Notes: generated from the sequence alone by a model not told the origin. A stretch of DNA of 11,068 nucleotides from a bacterium (GCA_027449805.1 DAIDKY010000026.1:1-11068); one strand, 5' to 3'; positions 1 to 7,670 are shown, numbered from the stretch's first letter. Translations and numbers: made by a program.

Positions 1-735
1 GCCGACGAAAGTCGCCGGCAAAGCCTTGAGGTCTAAGATCTCGTCGGCGTAATAACCCGTGAGGGGCATCTCCGAAGTCGCAATGAGGTTTAGATCCTCG
101 CCCTCGATCTTGTAGATCTGGCGCTCCTCGCCGCGCGGGAGATAGCCGGTGCCGGCGGCCACGCGTCCGCTCACCATATGCGGCACCATCATGGGGATAA
201 AACCGGCCTCGCTCAGTTTGGTCAAGACGAGCTGTGTCACGGCGAACTCAAGTCGGACCAGCGAGCCCTTGAGGAAGTAGAATTTGGATCCGGCGACCTT
301 GGCGCCGCGCTCAAAGTCGAGCCAACCGTTGGTCTCGGCCAGAGTTACGTGGTCCTTGAGCTCAAAGTCAACTTTGCGATGCTCGCCCCAAGCGCGTTCC
401 TGGCGATTATGCTCCTCGCCGCCCTCCGGTGTACCGTCCGCCATGAGGTTGGGAATGCGCGCCAGGTTATCATCTAGTTCGGCCTCGATCTCGCTCAGCT
501 TGGCTTCGAGTTTGGTCAGCTTGCCCTTGGTCGCCTGGAGCTTGGTTAACTCCTCGACGCTCGGCTTGCCCTTGAGGTTGAGTTCAGAACGAAGGCGTTC
601 GACTTCCTGCAGCAGCCCGTTGCGCTCTTCGTCGTAGCGGAGGGCTTTGTCGATTACCTTGGCGTCGAGTTCACGCAGACGCGCGGAGTCGCGATAGCGA
701 TCAGGATTTGCACGAAGGTCGCGAAGATCAATCAT
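1..735 (-). CDS. serS: Seryl-tRNA synthetase, N-terminal part (runs off the window)
   Basis: Class II aminoacyl-tRNA synthetase that charges tRNA-Ser (and tRNA-Sec where present) with serine in the cytoplasm. The 245 visible codons are open with no stop to base 1, so the C-terminal part, including class II motifs 2 and 3, lies outside. The start MIDLRDLRANPDRYRD is typical of SerRS. Residues about 25-105 are rich in Lys, Glu and Leu and form the antiparallel coiled-coil arm that grips the long variable arm of the tRNA. The catalytic domain then begins; TGYLPRGEERQIYKIEGED and LIATSEMPLTGYYADEIL match the family block before motif 2. The ATG at 735-733 has no SD upstream. A consensus-like promoter ends 6 nt before it, so the mRNA is probably leaderless. 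The gene begins 23 bp after the lysS stop. Confidence 0.95.
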   Translation of the reverse strand, partial: MIDLRDLRANPDRYRDSARLRELDAKVIDKALRYDEERNGLLQEVERLRSELNLKGKPSVEELTKLQATKGKLTKLEAKLSEIEAELDDNLARIPNLMADGTPEGGEEHNRQERAWGEHRKVDFELKDHVTLAETNGWLDFERGAKVAGSKFYFLKGSLVRLEFAVTQLVLTKLSEAGFIPMMVPHMVSGRVAAGTGYLPRGEERQIYKIEGEDLNLIATSEMPLTGYYADEILDLKALPATFVG

Positions 736-741
736 GACTAA

Positions 742-770
742 ATTATACGGCTTATCGGCTAAGCTTCCAA
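742..770 (-). promoter_or_regulatory. serS promoter (sigma70-type, leaderless)
   Basis: On the minus strand, -35 TTGGAA (770-765) is followed by a 17-bp spacer and a perfect -10 TATAAT (747-742). Only six bases (TTAGTC) separate the -10 from the serS ATG, so the expected transcription start falls on or next to the A of ATG. The -35 lies within the last codons of lysS. No SD precedes the ATG, which agrees with a leaderless transcript. Confidence 0.7.
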
Positions 771-2342
771 ACGCAGGCGGGCGGCCAACCAATCGCGATC
801 GAGCGAAGCCAGGAACCAACCAGCCTTGGGGCCGTGGTCTTTGTTTAAAAGAACACGGTAGAGGGCTCGGAAGGCCTCGGCTGGGGTCAGCTCGACAGCG
901 TCCTTGGCGGCGTAGATTGCCTCGTGCATTGCCTGGCCGTCTAGTTCGTGTTCGTCGACGCTGGCGGCAAGTTTAACCAAGAAAGCGCGCTGGGGGGCGC
1001 TCAAATCGACTTTGGGCAATTTTTCCTGGAGTTCAAACTTAATACTCTCTGGAGCGTAGGCGTTTAGCCAGGGGCCCACGAACTTGAACTCAGCTCGAAT
1101 CTCTTCGGCCTGAGTCTTGGCATAAACCTCAAAACCGGTACGAGCGATCATCTCTAGAGCACGCTGGTCGTCGCCGCGAGCAGCCTGGTAGACCTGAACG
1201 AGATGGTCGAACGGCACGCTCGAGATCGTCTTGGACTCTCCTGTGGCCACAGCGTAACGGTAGGCGTCGGCAAACTCGGCGACTCCCCCGTCGTCGACGA
1301 TCTCCTTGGTGGTAGCGAACTCTTTAATCAGATTAAAGAGACCCTGGCCAGCATCCCAGTAGAGAGTACGCTCGGGGCGGCTTCGGACTACGAAATAGCG
1401 TAAGACCTCGGGCGGCATAATCGCCAGAGCCTCGCCAGGCGTTACTAGATTACCCTTGGACGAGCTCATCTTCTTAGTGTCGCCGAGCATATGGATGTTA
1501 GCGTAACGTACCCCGGGGATCGGCGCGTCATAACCAAAGACCTCGCTAGAGAAGCGTACGCCGGTGTCGTAGGAGCTGCCGGCCGCTCCGTGCTCCTGGG
1601 CGCTAAAGGGCTCGACCATAACGCCGAGCACCTGCCAGCGGGCCGGCCAGTCGAGGCGCCAATTGAGCTTGACCTCGCCCTTGGTGTAATCGAGGGTATG
1701 TGTCTTGCCGTCGGCGTCGGTGGCGATGATGGTCCGTTTTTTGGTATCTATCGCCTTATACGTAAGCTCGGTGAACGACTTGTTGGGTCCGAGCAGCTGC
1801 AGTGGCAGCCAATCGGCAGCCAGCTCGCGGTTGGCCACCTCGGCAAAAATGCTTTTAATAACGTCGACCTTAGCTATAGCCTGCTCAATGTTGGCGGCCA
1901 TCTTGCCATTGAGATAGAGCTCCTCGTAGCTACGCACGACTTCGTCCGGGACGATACCCATATGCTTGGCATGGAGCTCGAACTCGCGATAGAAGTGTTC
2001 GGCGTAGGTCTTGTGCTCGGCGCGACATGTTTCGAACGGGTCTGGTACTAAGGCGATCGGCCAACCGACGTACTGTTCGAAAGATTCGGGCAAAAAATGA
2101 TAGCGTTTGCGCAGAGGATCGAAGTTGTCGACAACATGAATATGCCTGGCCGTGCGACCAGCTTGCTTGATACCCCATGTTAACGCGTCCGCGGTCATGA
2201 TCTCGCGGAAGTGACCGATATGATACGAAGCCGAGGGCGAGATACCGCTCGAGACGATGATCTCGTCTTTTGGATAGCGTGCAATTATCTCACTAACGGC
2301 GAGGTCGAGCCAATAATTGTTCGGGGTTTTTGTCATGTCCAT
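759..2342 (-). CDS. lysS: Lysyl-tRNA synthetase, class I
   Basis: Attaches lysine to tRNA-Lys in the cytoplasm. At 527 aa it is the usual length for class I LysRS, which is unrelated to the class II enzyme found in most bacteria. The Rossmann-fold signature HIGH is at residues 41-44 within SGISPSASYHIGHFREI, and KMSSSKGN begins at residue 291. Between them lies WRLDWPARW (about 228-236), characteristic of this family. The C-terminal ~180 residues form the helical anticodon-binding part. The start could be ATG at 2342 or ATG at 2336 (M3); 2342 is preferred because the candidate promoter places the transcription start close to it. No SD is visible. Class I LysRS occurs in most archaea, spirochaetes, alphaproteobacteria and scattered other bacteria. 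The stop lies 23 bp before the serS start. Confidence 0.95.
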   Translation of the reverse strand: MDMTKTPNNYWLDLAVSEIIARYPKDEIIVSSGISPSASYHIGHFREIMTADALTWGIKQAGRTARHIHVVDNFDPLRKRYHFLPESFEQYVGWPIALVPDPFETCRAEHKTYAEHFYREFELHAKHMGIVPDEVVRSYEELYLNGKMAANIEQAIAKVDVIKSIFAEVANRELAADWLPLQLLGPNKSFTELTYKAIDTKKRTIIATDADGKTHTLDYTKGEVKLNWRLDWPARWQVLGVMVEPFSAQEHGAAGSSYDTGVRFSSEVFGYDAPIPGVRYANIHMLGDTKKMSSSKGNLVTPGEALAIMPPEVLRYFVVRSRPERTLYWDAGQGLFNLIKEFATTKEIVDDGGVAEFADAYRYAVATGESKTISSVPFDHLVQVYQAARGDDQRALEMIARTGFEVYAKTQAEEIRAEFKFVGPWLNAYAPESIKFELQEKLPKVDLSAPQRAFLVKLAASVDEHELDGQAMHEAIYAAKDAVELTPAEAFRALYRVLLNKDHGPKAGWFLASLDRDWLAARLRLEA

Positions 2343-2348
2343 TGGTTT

Positions 2349-2376
2349 CTAGTATCTAGTATCTAGTATCGTGTAT
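2349..2376. repeat. Heptanucleotide tandem repeat, 3 perfect copies plus 1 degenerate
   Basis: The plus strand reads CTAGTAT three times without error (2349-2355, 2356-2362, 2363-2369), followed by a related CGTGTAT (2370-2376). Read on the minus strand, each perfect copy carries a -10-like GATACT. The array sits directly upstream of lysS and inside its probable promoter. Confidence 0.85.
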
Positions 2377-2379
2377 CAA
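2351..2379 (-). promoter_or_regulatory. lysS promoter within a tandem repeat
   Basis: On the minus strand, -35 TTGATA (2379-2374) is followed by a 17-bp spacer and -10 GATACT (2356-2351). Eight bases separate the -10 from the lysS ATG at 2342, so the transcript would be leaderless or nearly so. The -10 is the gene-proximal copy of a 7-bp tandem repeat, and the other two copies fall in the spacer. Assignment rests on hexamer match and spacing only. Confidence 0.5.
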
Positions 2380-2401
2380 GTTTTACGGTGTCGGTTGGGT
2401 G

Positions 2402-2503
2402 ATCTGAAAGCGATGTATAAACTGGGTTTTATATACCAATTGAAAGAATTCCTTTACAAAGGCCTTGCTTAATCTGAATCCTCTATATAAAGCCAGTTTT
2501 ATA
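2402..2503. repeat. Diverged direct repeat pair, 32-bp units 70 bp apart
   Basis: Copies lie at 2402-2433 and 2472-2503, matching at about 23 of 32 positions. Each begins ATCTGAA and contains an inverted repeat, TATAAA-N6-TTTATA (2416-2433 and 2486-2503). The pair lies in the AT-rich gap between the greA terminator and the lysS promoter. Function unknown; paired binding sites or remnants of a duplicated promoter region are possible. Confidence 0.45.
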
Positions 2504-2546
2504 GATGCTTTTTGGGGAGAGTCCTGCGACCTTGGATTTCACAATC

Positions 2547-2569
2547 AAAAAAGGCCGCCGAAGCGGCCT
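2547..2569 (-). terminator. Rho-independent terminator of greA
   Basis: On the minus strand a perfect 7-bp GC-rich stem, AGGCCGC/GCGGCCT, closes a TTCG tetraloop and runs into six T (2552-2547). It lies 22 bp past the greA stop, the classic form of an intrinsic terminator. Confidence 0.93.
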
Positions 2570-2591
2570 CTCTTGGTCCTGAGCGCTTAGG

Positions 2592-3056
2592 TTATTCGAC
2601 CTTCATGATCTTGTATTTCATGGTACCGGCGGGAACGCTGATCTCGACCTCTTCCCCGGGCTTGTGACCGATCAAGGCCTTACCGATAAGTGATTCATTG
2701 GAGATCTTGCCCTCGTCCGGGTTGGCTTCGGTAGATCCGACGATAGTGTACTGGACTTTACCGTTTTCGAGCTCAATGTGGACGGTCGAACCGAGACCGA
2801 CCTTGCCCTTAGGCTTGTTTTCGATGACGCTAGCATGCTTAATAATATGCTCGATCTCGATGATGCGCCCCTCCATAAAGCCTTGCTCGTCGCGGGCGGC
2901 ATCGTACTGAGCATTCTCGCTCAGGTCGCCCATCTCGTGAGCCTCTTTAAGGCGCTCGGCCAACTTGGGCCGCTGTACTGTCTGTAGTTCGTGAAGCTCG
3001 TCCTTGAGTGCCTGTAGACCCTCTTTGGTCAGGATGAATTCATTCTTGGTTGTCAT
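2592..3056 (-). CDS. greA: Transcription elongation factor GreA
   Basis: GreA enters the secondary channel of stalled RNA polymerase and stimulates cleavage of the backtracked 3' end of the RNA. The 154-aa product is close to the usual ~158. The N-terminal coiled coil (about residues 8-75) carries the conserved tip GDLSENAQYDAARDEQ; D44 and E47 correspond to the acidic residues that help coordinate catalytic Mg. Residues about 82-154 form the FKBP-like domain that binds polymerase, ending in the family-typical Gly/Pro-rich turns. The ATG at 3056 is chosen because AAAGGAGT (3071-3064) sits 7 nt upstream. A longer in-frame opening from 3119 would read through a leader hairpin and lacks an SD. 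The gene is flanked by intrinsic terminators on both sides. Confidence 0.96.
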   Translation of the reverse strand: MTTKNEFILTKEGLQALKDELHELQTVQRPKLAERLKEAHEMGDLSENAQYDAARDEQGFMEGRIIEIEHIIKHASVIENKPKGKVGLGSTVHIELENGKVQYTIVGSTEANPDEGKISNESLIGKALIGHKPGEEVEISVPAGTMKYKIMKVE

Positions 3057-3063
3057 TGTTTGG

Positions 3064-3071
3064 ACTCCTTT
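3064..3071 (-). promoter_or_regulatory. greA ribosome binding site
   Basis: Minus-strand AAAGGAGT, a near-perfect anti-SD match, ends 7 nt before ATG 3056. It decides the start against the longer open frame beginning at 3119. Confidence 0.85.
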
Positions 3072-3096
3072 CGCACGCAAGCTTGGACGGAGGGTG

Positions 3097-3125
3097 AAAA
3101 AAAATCCTCGGAAAATCATCCCGAG
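3097..3125 (-). terminator. Intrinsic terminator or attenuator in the greA leader
   Basis: Minus strand: stem CTCGG (3125-3121), a 9-nt loop, CCGAG (3111-3107), then GA and eight T (3104-3097). It lies 122 bp past the mrdA stop and 41 bp before the greA ATG. It may end the mre operon, act as an attenuator in the greA leader, or both. No promoter is evident between it and greA, so greA transcription probably has to pass through it. A -10-like GATAAT at 3148-3143 lies upstream, but without a convincing -35. Confidence 0.75.
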
Positions 3126-3246
3126 TAGCTTATTTAGCTTACATTATCCGTTTACGGTTCTTATGCTCTAGCGTTGTACAACCCTATGTTCGCCCAGGTT
3201 TTGTATTTGGTCAAGAGTTACTATTGTTTAGCAAAATTATTCTTTT

Positions 3247-5298
3247 CTAATGCCCCACAAACTGGGTCCCGGCTCCCTGGGTAAAGTAATATTTTAGGAT
3301 ATCGTTGGTCGCCGGCAATGCGTAGCTGGCACCCTCGCCGGCCTTGCCCAAAAAGACGATAACGACGATCTGCGGGTTGTTGTAAGGCGCAAAGGCCGAG
3401 AACCAGGCATCCGGCATGATGCCCGCGGCGGTATTGTTTTCGGCCGTACCGGTCTTTGACCCGACTAGGACCGGAACATCGCTGCGAATACTACAGCAAC
3501 CGGTCCCCTTGCTGCTCTGCGAGTCCTGGAGCATCCCCTGACGTACCAGAGCAAGATTCTCCGGCGAAACGAAGCCCTTACGAACTACTTGGGGTTCTGT
3601 TTTCTTGATCGTTTTTCCCAATGAGTTAGTGATACTCGATACAAAGTAAGGCTTTAATAAGGTGCCCCCGTTTGCTACGACCGAAGTTGCCATGGCCATC
3701 TGGAGCGGCGTGACCAAGAGATCACCCTGGCCAATACCCAAATTATAGGTATCGCCCAGGTACCAATCCTGGCCCGAATAGGCCTTCTTCCAGGCAGGCG
3801 TCGGTACGCGTCCAGCGCTTTCGTAGGGTATATCCACGCCGGTCTTCGAACCCAAACCGAATAACTCGTAGTAGTGAGCTAAACGATCGATACCCAGCGG
3901 ATTAGGAAAATTGGTGTAGCCGCTGCCGTTAATGAGGTTGGTAAAGCCGCCGGCAATCGTGTAAAAGAAAATGTCTGATGATTGAGCAAGGGCCGTAAAC
4001 AGATCCATTGGCCCCAACCCTGAATGCTTCCATCCATAATAAATGGCCGGCGGAGCCGATGGATTAGCTTGATTGGGCAAAACCAATTTACCTGTGTCGT
4101 TAATGATCGTTGATGGGGTAATTACGCCCTCCTGCAAAGCTGCTGAGGCCGCCATCGGCTTAATGATCGATCCTGACGGGTACTGGCCGTTGGTTACCTT
4201 ATTGAACAAAGGATGTCCGGGGTTATTGACCAGTGCGTTATAGGCGGTTTGTGATATTCCCTTTGCAAAAGCATTGTTGTCGTAGGTCGGCAACGAGACG
4301 GCTCCCAGAATAGCGCCCGTATTCGGATTGACCGCCACTGCCGCAGCCTGCGTTGAGTGAGACGCCGCCATCTGAGTCTCTAGCGCCGAGGCCATAACTT
4401 GCTCCAACCCCTGATCGATCGACAACACGATATTATCGCCGGCAACCGCAGGTTGGCTGGCAAGCGTCTTGACCGGCCTGCCGCTAGCATTGACCTCCGT
4501 CTCCTCCTTGCCGTCCTGACCTTTTAACACCGACTCATACGAACTCTCCAGACCGTCTTTGCCGATCAAATCGGTCGGCTGGTAGTTTGGATGGGCTGCC
4601 AGCTCGGACGGGCTGATCCGCCCGGTGTAGCCCAAAAACGGGGCCAACAGATTGCCGGCATCGACGTACTGCCGGGTCGGGTTTACGTCTAAGGCAAAGC
4701 CGGTTAACTTCGAAGCGTCTTGATCGAACAAAAGCGCCTGATCCTGCGAAACCGCGGCCTTGACCAGCTGCGGCTGATACGACTGCGAGCAGGCTAAATC
4801 GGTATTACAGGTAGCGTGGGCTTTGGCCTGAACTTGCGCCGCCGTCATACCGATAATCGATCCGACCTGGGCGTAGAGCGCGCCCTGCTGGGCTTTGCCG
4901 GCCGGGAGTTGTGACGGCGTCACCGTAATATCGTAGGCCGGCTGGTTCTTGGCGATGATGTTGCCGTTGGTATCGTAGATCAGGCCGCGCGGTGCCCGGG
5001 TATCGACCGTTCGCAAGAGGTTGCCGTTAGCGATCGCTAAGTTCTTGCCCCCGTTAAGCAGCTGGAGAGCACCAAGCCGAAGTACCAGAATTACCATAAT
5101 GACTGCAAGGATCGAGGCAAAAACGACAAGCGGACGACGATTGGTGTCGGTCTCGGTCGCCTCGGCATCCGCGTCGGCGGGTAGAATCGCCTCGGTCCAA
5201 GCCTCAGCCTTGGCCAACTCCTGGCTAAGCTTTAAACCCTTGCTCTCGCCTCGCCCGTTTGCGCCTACCCCAAAAACGCTAGCTTTCTTCTGTGCCAT
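3247..5298 (-). CDS. mrdA: Penicillin-binding protein 2 (elongasome D,D-transpeptidase)
   Basis: Class B PBP that cross-links peptidoglycan during cell elongation as partner of RodA and MreBCD; it acts at the outer face of the membrane. The 683 residues comprise a cytoplasmic tail (1-55), one membrane anchor (about 56-80), the PBP dimerisation region (begins about 100, TRAPRGLIYDTNGNIIA), and the transpeptidase domain. Active-site motifs are S377-I-I-K380 with the nucleophilic serine, S440-S441-D442 in the SxN position, and K615-T-G-T. The cytoplasmic tail is longer than in E. coli PBP2 and includes an acidic Ala/Asp/Glu patch (about 39-51). An insert just before KTG has a Cys-Cys pair (601-602). 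The ATG directly abuts the mreD stop codon (0 bp), implying translational coupling. rodA is not in the window. Confidence 0.95.
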   Translation of the reverse strand: MAQKKASVFGVGANGRGESKGLKLSQELAKAEAWTEAILPADADAEATETDTNRRPLVVFASILAVIMVILVLRLGALQLLNGGKNLAIANGNLLRTVDTRAPRGLIYDTNGNIIAKNQPAYDITVTPSQLPAGKAQQGALYAQVGSIIGMTAAQVQAKAHATCNTDLACSQSYQPQLVKAAVSQDQALLFDQDASKLTGFALDVNPTRQYVDAGNLLAPFLGYTGRISPSELAAHPNYQPTDLIGKDGLESSYESVLKGQDGKEETEVNASGRPVKTLASQPAVAGDNIVLSIDQGLEQVMASALETQMAASHSTQAAAVAVNPNTGAILGAVSLPTYDNNAFAKGISQTAYNALVNNPGHPLFNKVTNGQYPSGSIIKPMAASAALQEGVITPSTIINDTGKLVLPNQANPSAPPAIYYGWKHSGLGPMDLFTALAQSSDIFFYTIAGGFTNLINGSGYTNFPNPLGIDRLAHYYELFGLGSKTGVDIPYESAGRVPTPAWKKAYSGQDWYLGDTYNLGIGQGDLLVTPLQMAMATSVVANGGTLLKPYFVSSITNSLGKTIKKTEPQVVRKGFVSPENLALVRQGMLQDSQSSKGTGCCSIRSDVPVLVGSKTGTAENNTAAGIMPDAWFSAFAPYNNPQIVVIVFLGKAGEGASYALPATNDILKYYFTQGAGTQFVGH

Positions 5299-5814
5299 CT
5301 AGTGTTTACCCCGACTTGCCATCGACAACATACCCTCACCCCCTGACGCCAGCCTTCGTACGATCGGACCGACGATCATCATTACGATCAATTCTAACAC
5401 GACCGCGATGAACAGTCGTGAGGCGACAACCCGTCCCGGTAAATTAGCGCCATGCAGATAGAGTCCCAGCAGGATAACGCCGTTTGCCATCAGTGTCAGC
5501 AAAGCCGCCAGAGCTAACCGCCAAGGCAGCGAGTCAAGCGCCAATCCGGCACGATGCAGCAAACTTACACCGAGCGCCACTACCGTATAAAAGCCCAATC
5601 TCAAGCCAAAATCTGTCCCGCTCGAAATATCGAGAGCAAGGCCTACAACCACCGCGCAGATCAGAGCTTCGGTGACGGTGGTATATAGCGCCAGACAGAT
5701 AACGACGGCTAGCAAGAGATCCGGCACGACGTTTAATGGCTGCCAGCCCGGCAGAAAGCCAACTTGGAGCATCAAAACAACGATTATAAGTAACGTCAGC
5801 TTATAGGGTTTCAC
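5299..5814 (-). CDS. mreD: Rod shape-determining membrane protein MreD
   Basis: Integral membrane component of the elongasome that links MreC and MreB to the wall synthases. The 171-aa product is almost entirely hydrophobic, with about five or six membrane segments (roughly 6-22, 30-62, 71-87, 98-120, 130-151). The PDLLLAVVI and GLALDISSGTDFGLRLGFY stretches match the family pattern. The start is GTG (5814-5812), overlapping the mreC TGA as GTGA, a typical coupled start. The C-terminal ~20 residues are polar and likely cytoplasmic. The TAG stop is immediately followed by the mrdA ATG. Confidence 0.9.
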   Translation of the reverse strand: MKPYKLTLLIIVVLMLQVGFLPGWQPLNVVPDLLLAVVICLALYTTVTEALICAVVVGLALDISSGTDFGLRLGFYTVVALGVSLLHRAGLALDSLPWRLALAALLTLMANGVILLGLYLHGANLPGRVVASRLFIAVVLELIVMMIVGPIVRRLASGGEGMLSMASRGKH

Positions 5815-6608
5815 GAGCCGACCACCACGAAGACGAAGCGCAGTTGCTCGGCTTGGAGGGTCGTCGAAACCTGAGCCGATTTAAAGATCCCGCCTGCCTG
5901 CGCGTTGATCGACAAGACCTCGCCGATGAGCAGGTTCTCTGGCACAACGCCTCCCAAGCCGCTGCTGGCAATGGTATCGCCGGGGTTCATGGTATCGGTC
6001 TGGGCAATGTCTTTAATTGTTAATCCCCCGCCCAGTTGCCCCTGCATGACACCGAGGGCACCCGTCTCCTGATCACGCACCGCCAAGGCAAACTCCGGAT
6101 CGGTAATCAGTTGCAGCTTAGACGTGGTCGAAGACACCGAACTGATCGTACCGACGACAATACCATTGTTCAGAGCCGCCTGGCCGACCTTGATCCCGCT
6201 CGAACTGCCACGGTCCAGAGTGAGGAACTGACGATATGAATCCGGTTGAAAAGCCACCACATCGGCACCAACCTGCTGAGGCGTGCCGGCGATTTGGAGC
6301 CCAAGCTGACGACGCAGATCAGCGTTCTCGCGCAGGGCGTCCGCACTGGCGGCGAGCCGACCGCGCAAGGTGGCGTTTTCGAGTTCGAGCTTGGTGTTCT
6401 GGTCTGAGAGATTGCGGACTTGTCCGAGCAAACCAAAGAAGCTGCCGACGTCGCTGCCGGCACTGCTTAGACTTCGCCCAACGGGCAAAACCGTGTGATC
6501 GTAGGTCCAAACGACCGGCCCGAGGGCGCCAAAGGCACCGGCTAGAACCAAAATCGCACCGATGCCAACGACGAGCATAATGCGACGGCGTGAATCGATA
6601 CTCTTCAT
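5811..6608 (-). CDS. mreC: Rod shape-determining protein MreC
   Basis: Bitopic scaffold of the elongasome that binds PBP2 in the periplasmic or extracytoplasmic space. The 265 residues comprise a short basic cytoplasmic start (MKSIDSRRR), a membrane helix (about 10-31), a coiled coil (about 62-105, rich in Leu, Asn and Glu) that drives dimerisation, and two beta-domains (about 112-262) containing SGLGGVVPENLLIGEV, the family hallmark. It lacks the long variable tail of some homologues. The ATG begins one base after the mreB TAG, and the TGA overlaps the mreD GTG. No good SD is visible, so translation probably depends on coupling to mreB. Confidence 0.94.
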   Translation of the reverse strand: MKSIDSRRRIMLVVGIGAILVLAGAFGALGPVVWTYDHTVLPVGRSLSSAGSDVGSFFGLLGQVRNLSDQNTKLELENATLRGRLAASADALRENADLRRQLGLQIAGTPQQVGADVVAFQPDSYRQFLTLDRGSSSGIKVGQAALNNGIVVGTISSVSSTTSKLQLITDPEFALAVRDQETGALGVMQGQLGGGLTIKDIAQTDTMNPGDTIASSGLGGVVPENLLIGEVLSINAQAGGIFKSAQVSTTLQAEQLRFVFVVVGS

Positions 6609-6609
6609 C

Positions 6610-7662
6610 CTAGCGCGGTATCTTTCCGAACTGCGTCGGCACCAGGATCTCCTTTAATGAATCAAGATCCTCGAGGACGAGTCCCGTACCGCGTGCCACG
6701 GCTGTGAGGGGATCATCAGCAATGTGAACCGGCATCTTGGTCTCTTTGTGAATCAAATCGTCGAGACCCTTAAGCAGGGCACCCCCTCCGGCCAGAATAA
6801 TTCCGCGGTCCATAATGTCGGCCACTAGCTCGGGCGGGGTCTCCTCAATAGTGATCTTTACCGCCTCGACGATGGTTCGAACGCTCTTGCTCAGCGCTTT
6901 GCGTACCTGCTCCTGCGTCACGGTAATCTCCTTGGGCAATCCGGTAACGAGATCGCGCCCGCGCATCGGCACTTCCTTCGCTCCGGCAAAGGGAGCCGCC
7001 GAACCGATACCAATCTTAATGTTCTCGGCCGTGCGATCACCGATCTGGAGGTTAAACTGCTCGCGGGCGTACTGAACGATGTCGTCGCTAAGCTCGTCGC
7101 CGGCGATTCTAAGGCTTCTCGAAGCCACAATCCCGCCGAGGCTGACGATCGCAACTTCGGTCGTGCCGCCGCCGATATCGACGATCATGCTGCCAGCCGC
7201 GTCTTGAATCGGCAGTCTTGCTCCGATGGCGGCGGCCATCGGCTCCTCAATTAAAAAGGTCTGGCGGGCGCCTGCATTGGTGGCGGCATCTTCGACCGCT
7301 CGTTTCTCTACCTCGGTCACACCGCTCGGAATGCCGATAACGACGCGCGGACGCGGCAGAATACTAAACGACTCCTGATGGACTTTGGAGATAAAGTATT
7401 TAAGCATCTGCTCGGTAACCTCAAAATCACTGACCACGCCGTCGACGAGCGGACGCGTAGCCACGATACTGGCGGGCGTGCGTCCGACCATCTTCTTGGC
7501 CTCGTCCCCAATTGCCAGGACTTGATTGGTCTTTATATTAATCGCCACCACGCTCGGCTCGTTAATAACGATGCCCTTGCCACGGACATAGACCAGGGTA
7601 TTGGCGGTACCCAGGTCGATGCCGATGTCGTGTGAAAATAAGCCGAAGAGTCGATTAAACAT
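6610..7662 (-). CDS. mreB: Rod shape-determining protein MreB (bacterial actin)
   Basis: Actin-like ATPase that forms membrane-bound filaments and orients lateral wall synthesis. The full family length is present (350 aa). Phosphate-1 loop DIGIDLGTANTLV (12-24), the LIEEPMAAAIG segment with E139/E140 near the nucleotide, phosphate-2 VDIGGGTTEV (161-170) and adenosine motif GIILAGGGALLKGL (287-300) are all intact. The N-terminal MFNRLFGLFS is amphipathic, as in MreBs that bind membrane through that helix. It is the first gene of the mreBCD-mrdA operon. The ATG has no clear SD; a -10-like TAAACT lies 8 nt upstream, suggesting a leaderless or near-leaderless mRNA. Divergent to it lies a small plus-strand gene. 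Confidence 0.97.
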   Translation of the reverse strand: MFNRLFGLFSHDIGIDLGTANTLVYVRGKGIVINEPSVVAINIKTNQVLAIGDEAKKMVGRTPASIVATRPLVDGVVSDFEVTEQMLKYFISKVHQESFSILPRPRVVIGIPSGVTEVEKRAVEDAATNAGARQTFLIEEPMAAAIGARLPIQDAAGSMIVDIGGGTTEVAIVSLGGIVASRSLRIAGDELSDDIVQYAREQFNLQIGDRTAENIKIGIGSAAPFAGAKEVPMRGRDLVTGLPKEITVTQEQVRKALSKSVRTIVEAVKITIEETPPELVADIMDRGIILAGGGALLKGLDDLIHKETKMPVHIADDPLTAVARGTGLVLEDLDSLKEILVPTQFGKIPR

Positions 7663-7670
7663 TAGCTTCT

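Noticed and set aside
178..637. Plus-strand ORFs of 99 and 117 aa
   Set aside because: Both are antisense to serS, whose minus-strand frame is unbroken and clearly recognisable.
1491..2051. 186-aa plus-strand ORF
   Set aside because: Lies wholly antisense to lysS; a byproduct of GC-rich codon periodicity, with no SD or recognisable domain.
2349..2503. CRISPR-like repeat array
   Set aside because: Units are 7 bp in tandem, or two diverged 32-bp copies; there are no regular unique spacers and no cas genes.
3057..3119. Longer greA open frame starting MIFRGFFFTLRPS
   Set aside because: The extension is encoded by the leader hairpin and T-tract, lacks an SD and has no family similarity, while ATG 3056 has a near-perfect SD.
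5811..5813. Possible UGA recoding as in some CPR lineages
   Set aside because: mreC ends at this TGA exactly where the family ends and where mreD starts (GTGA overlap), so UGA acts as a stop.
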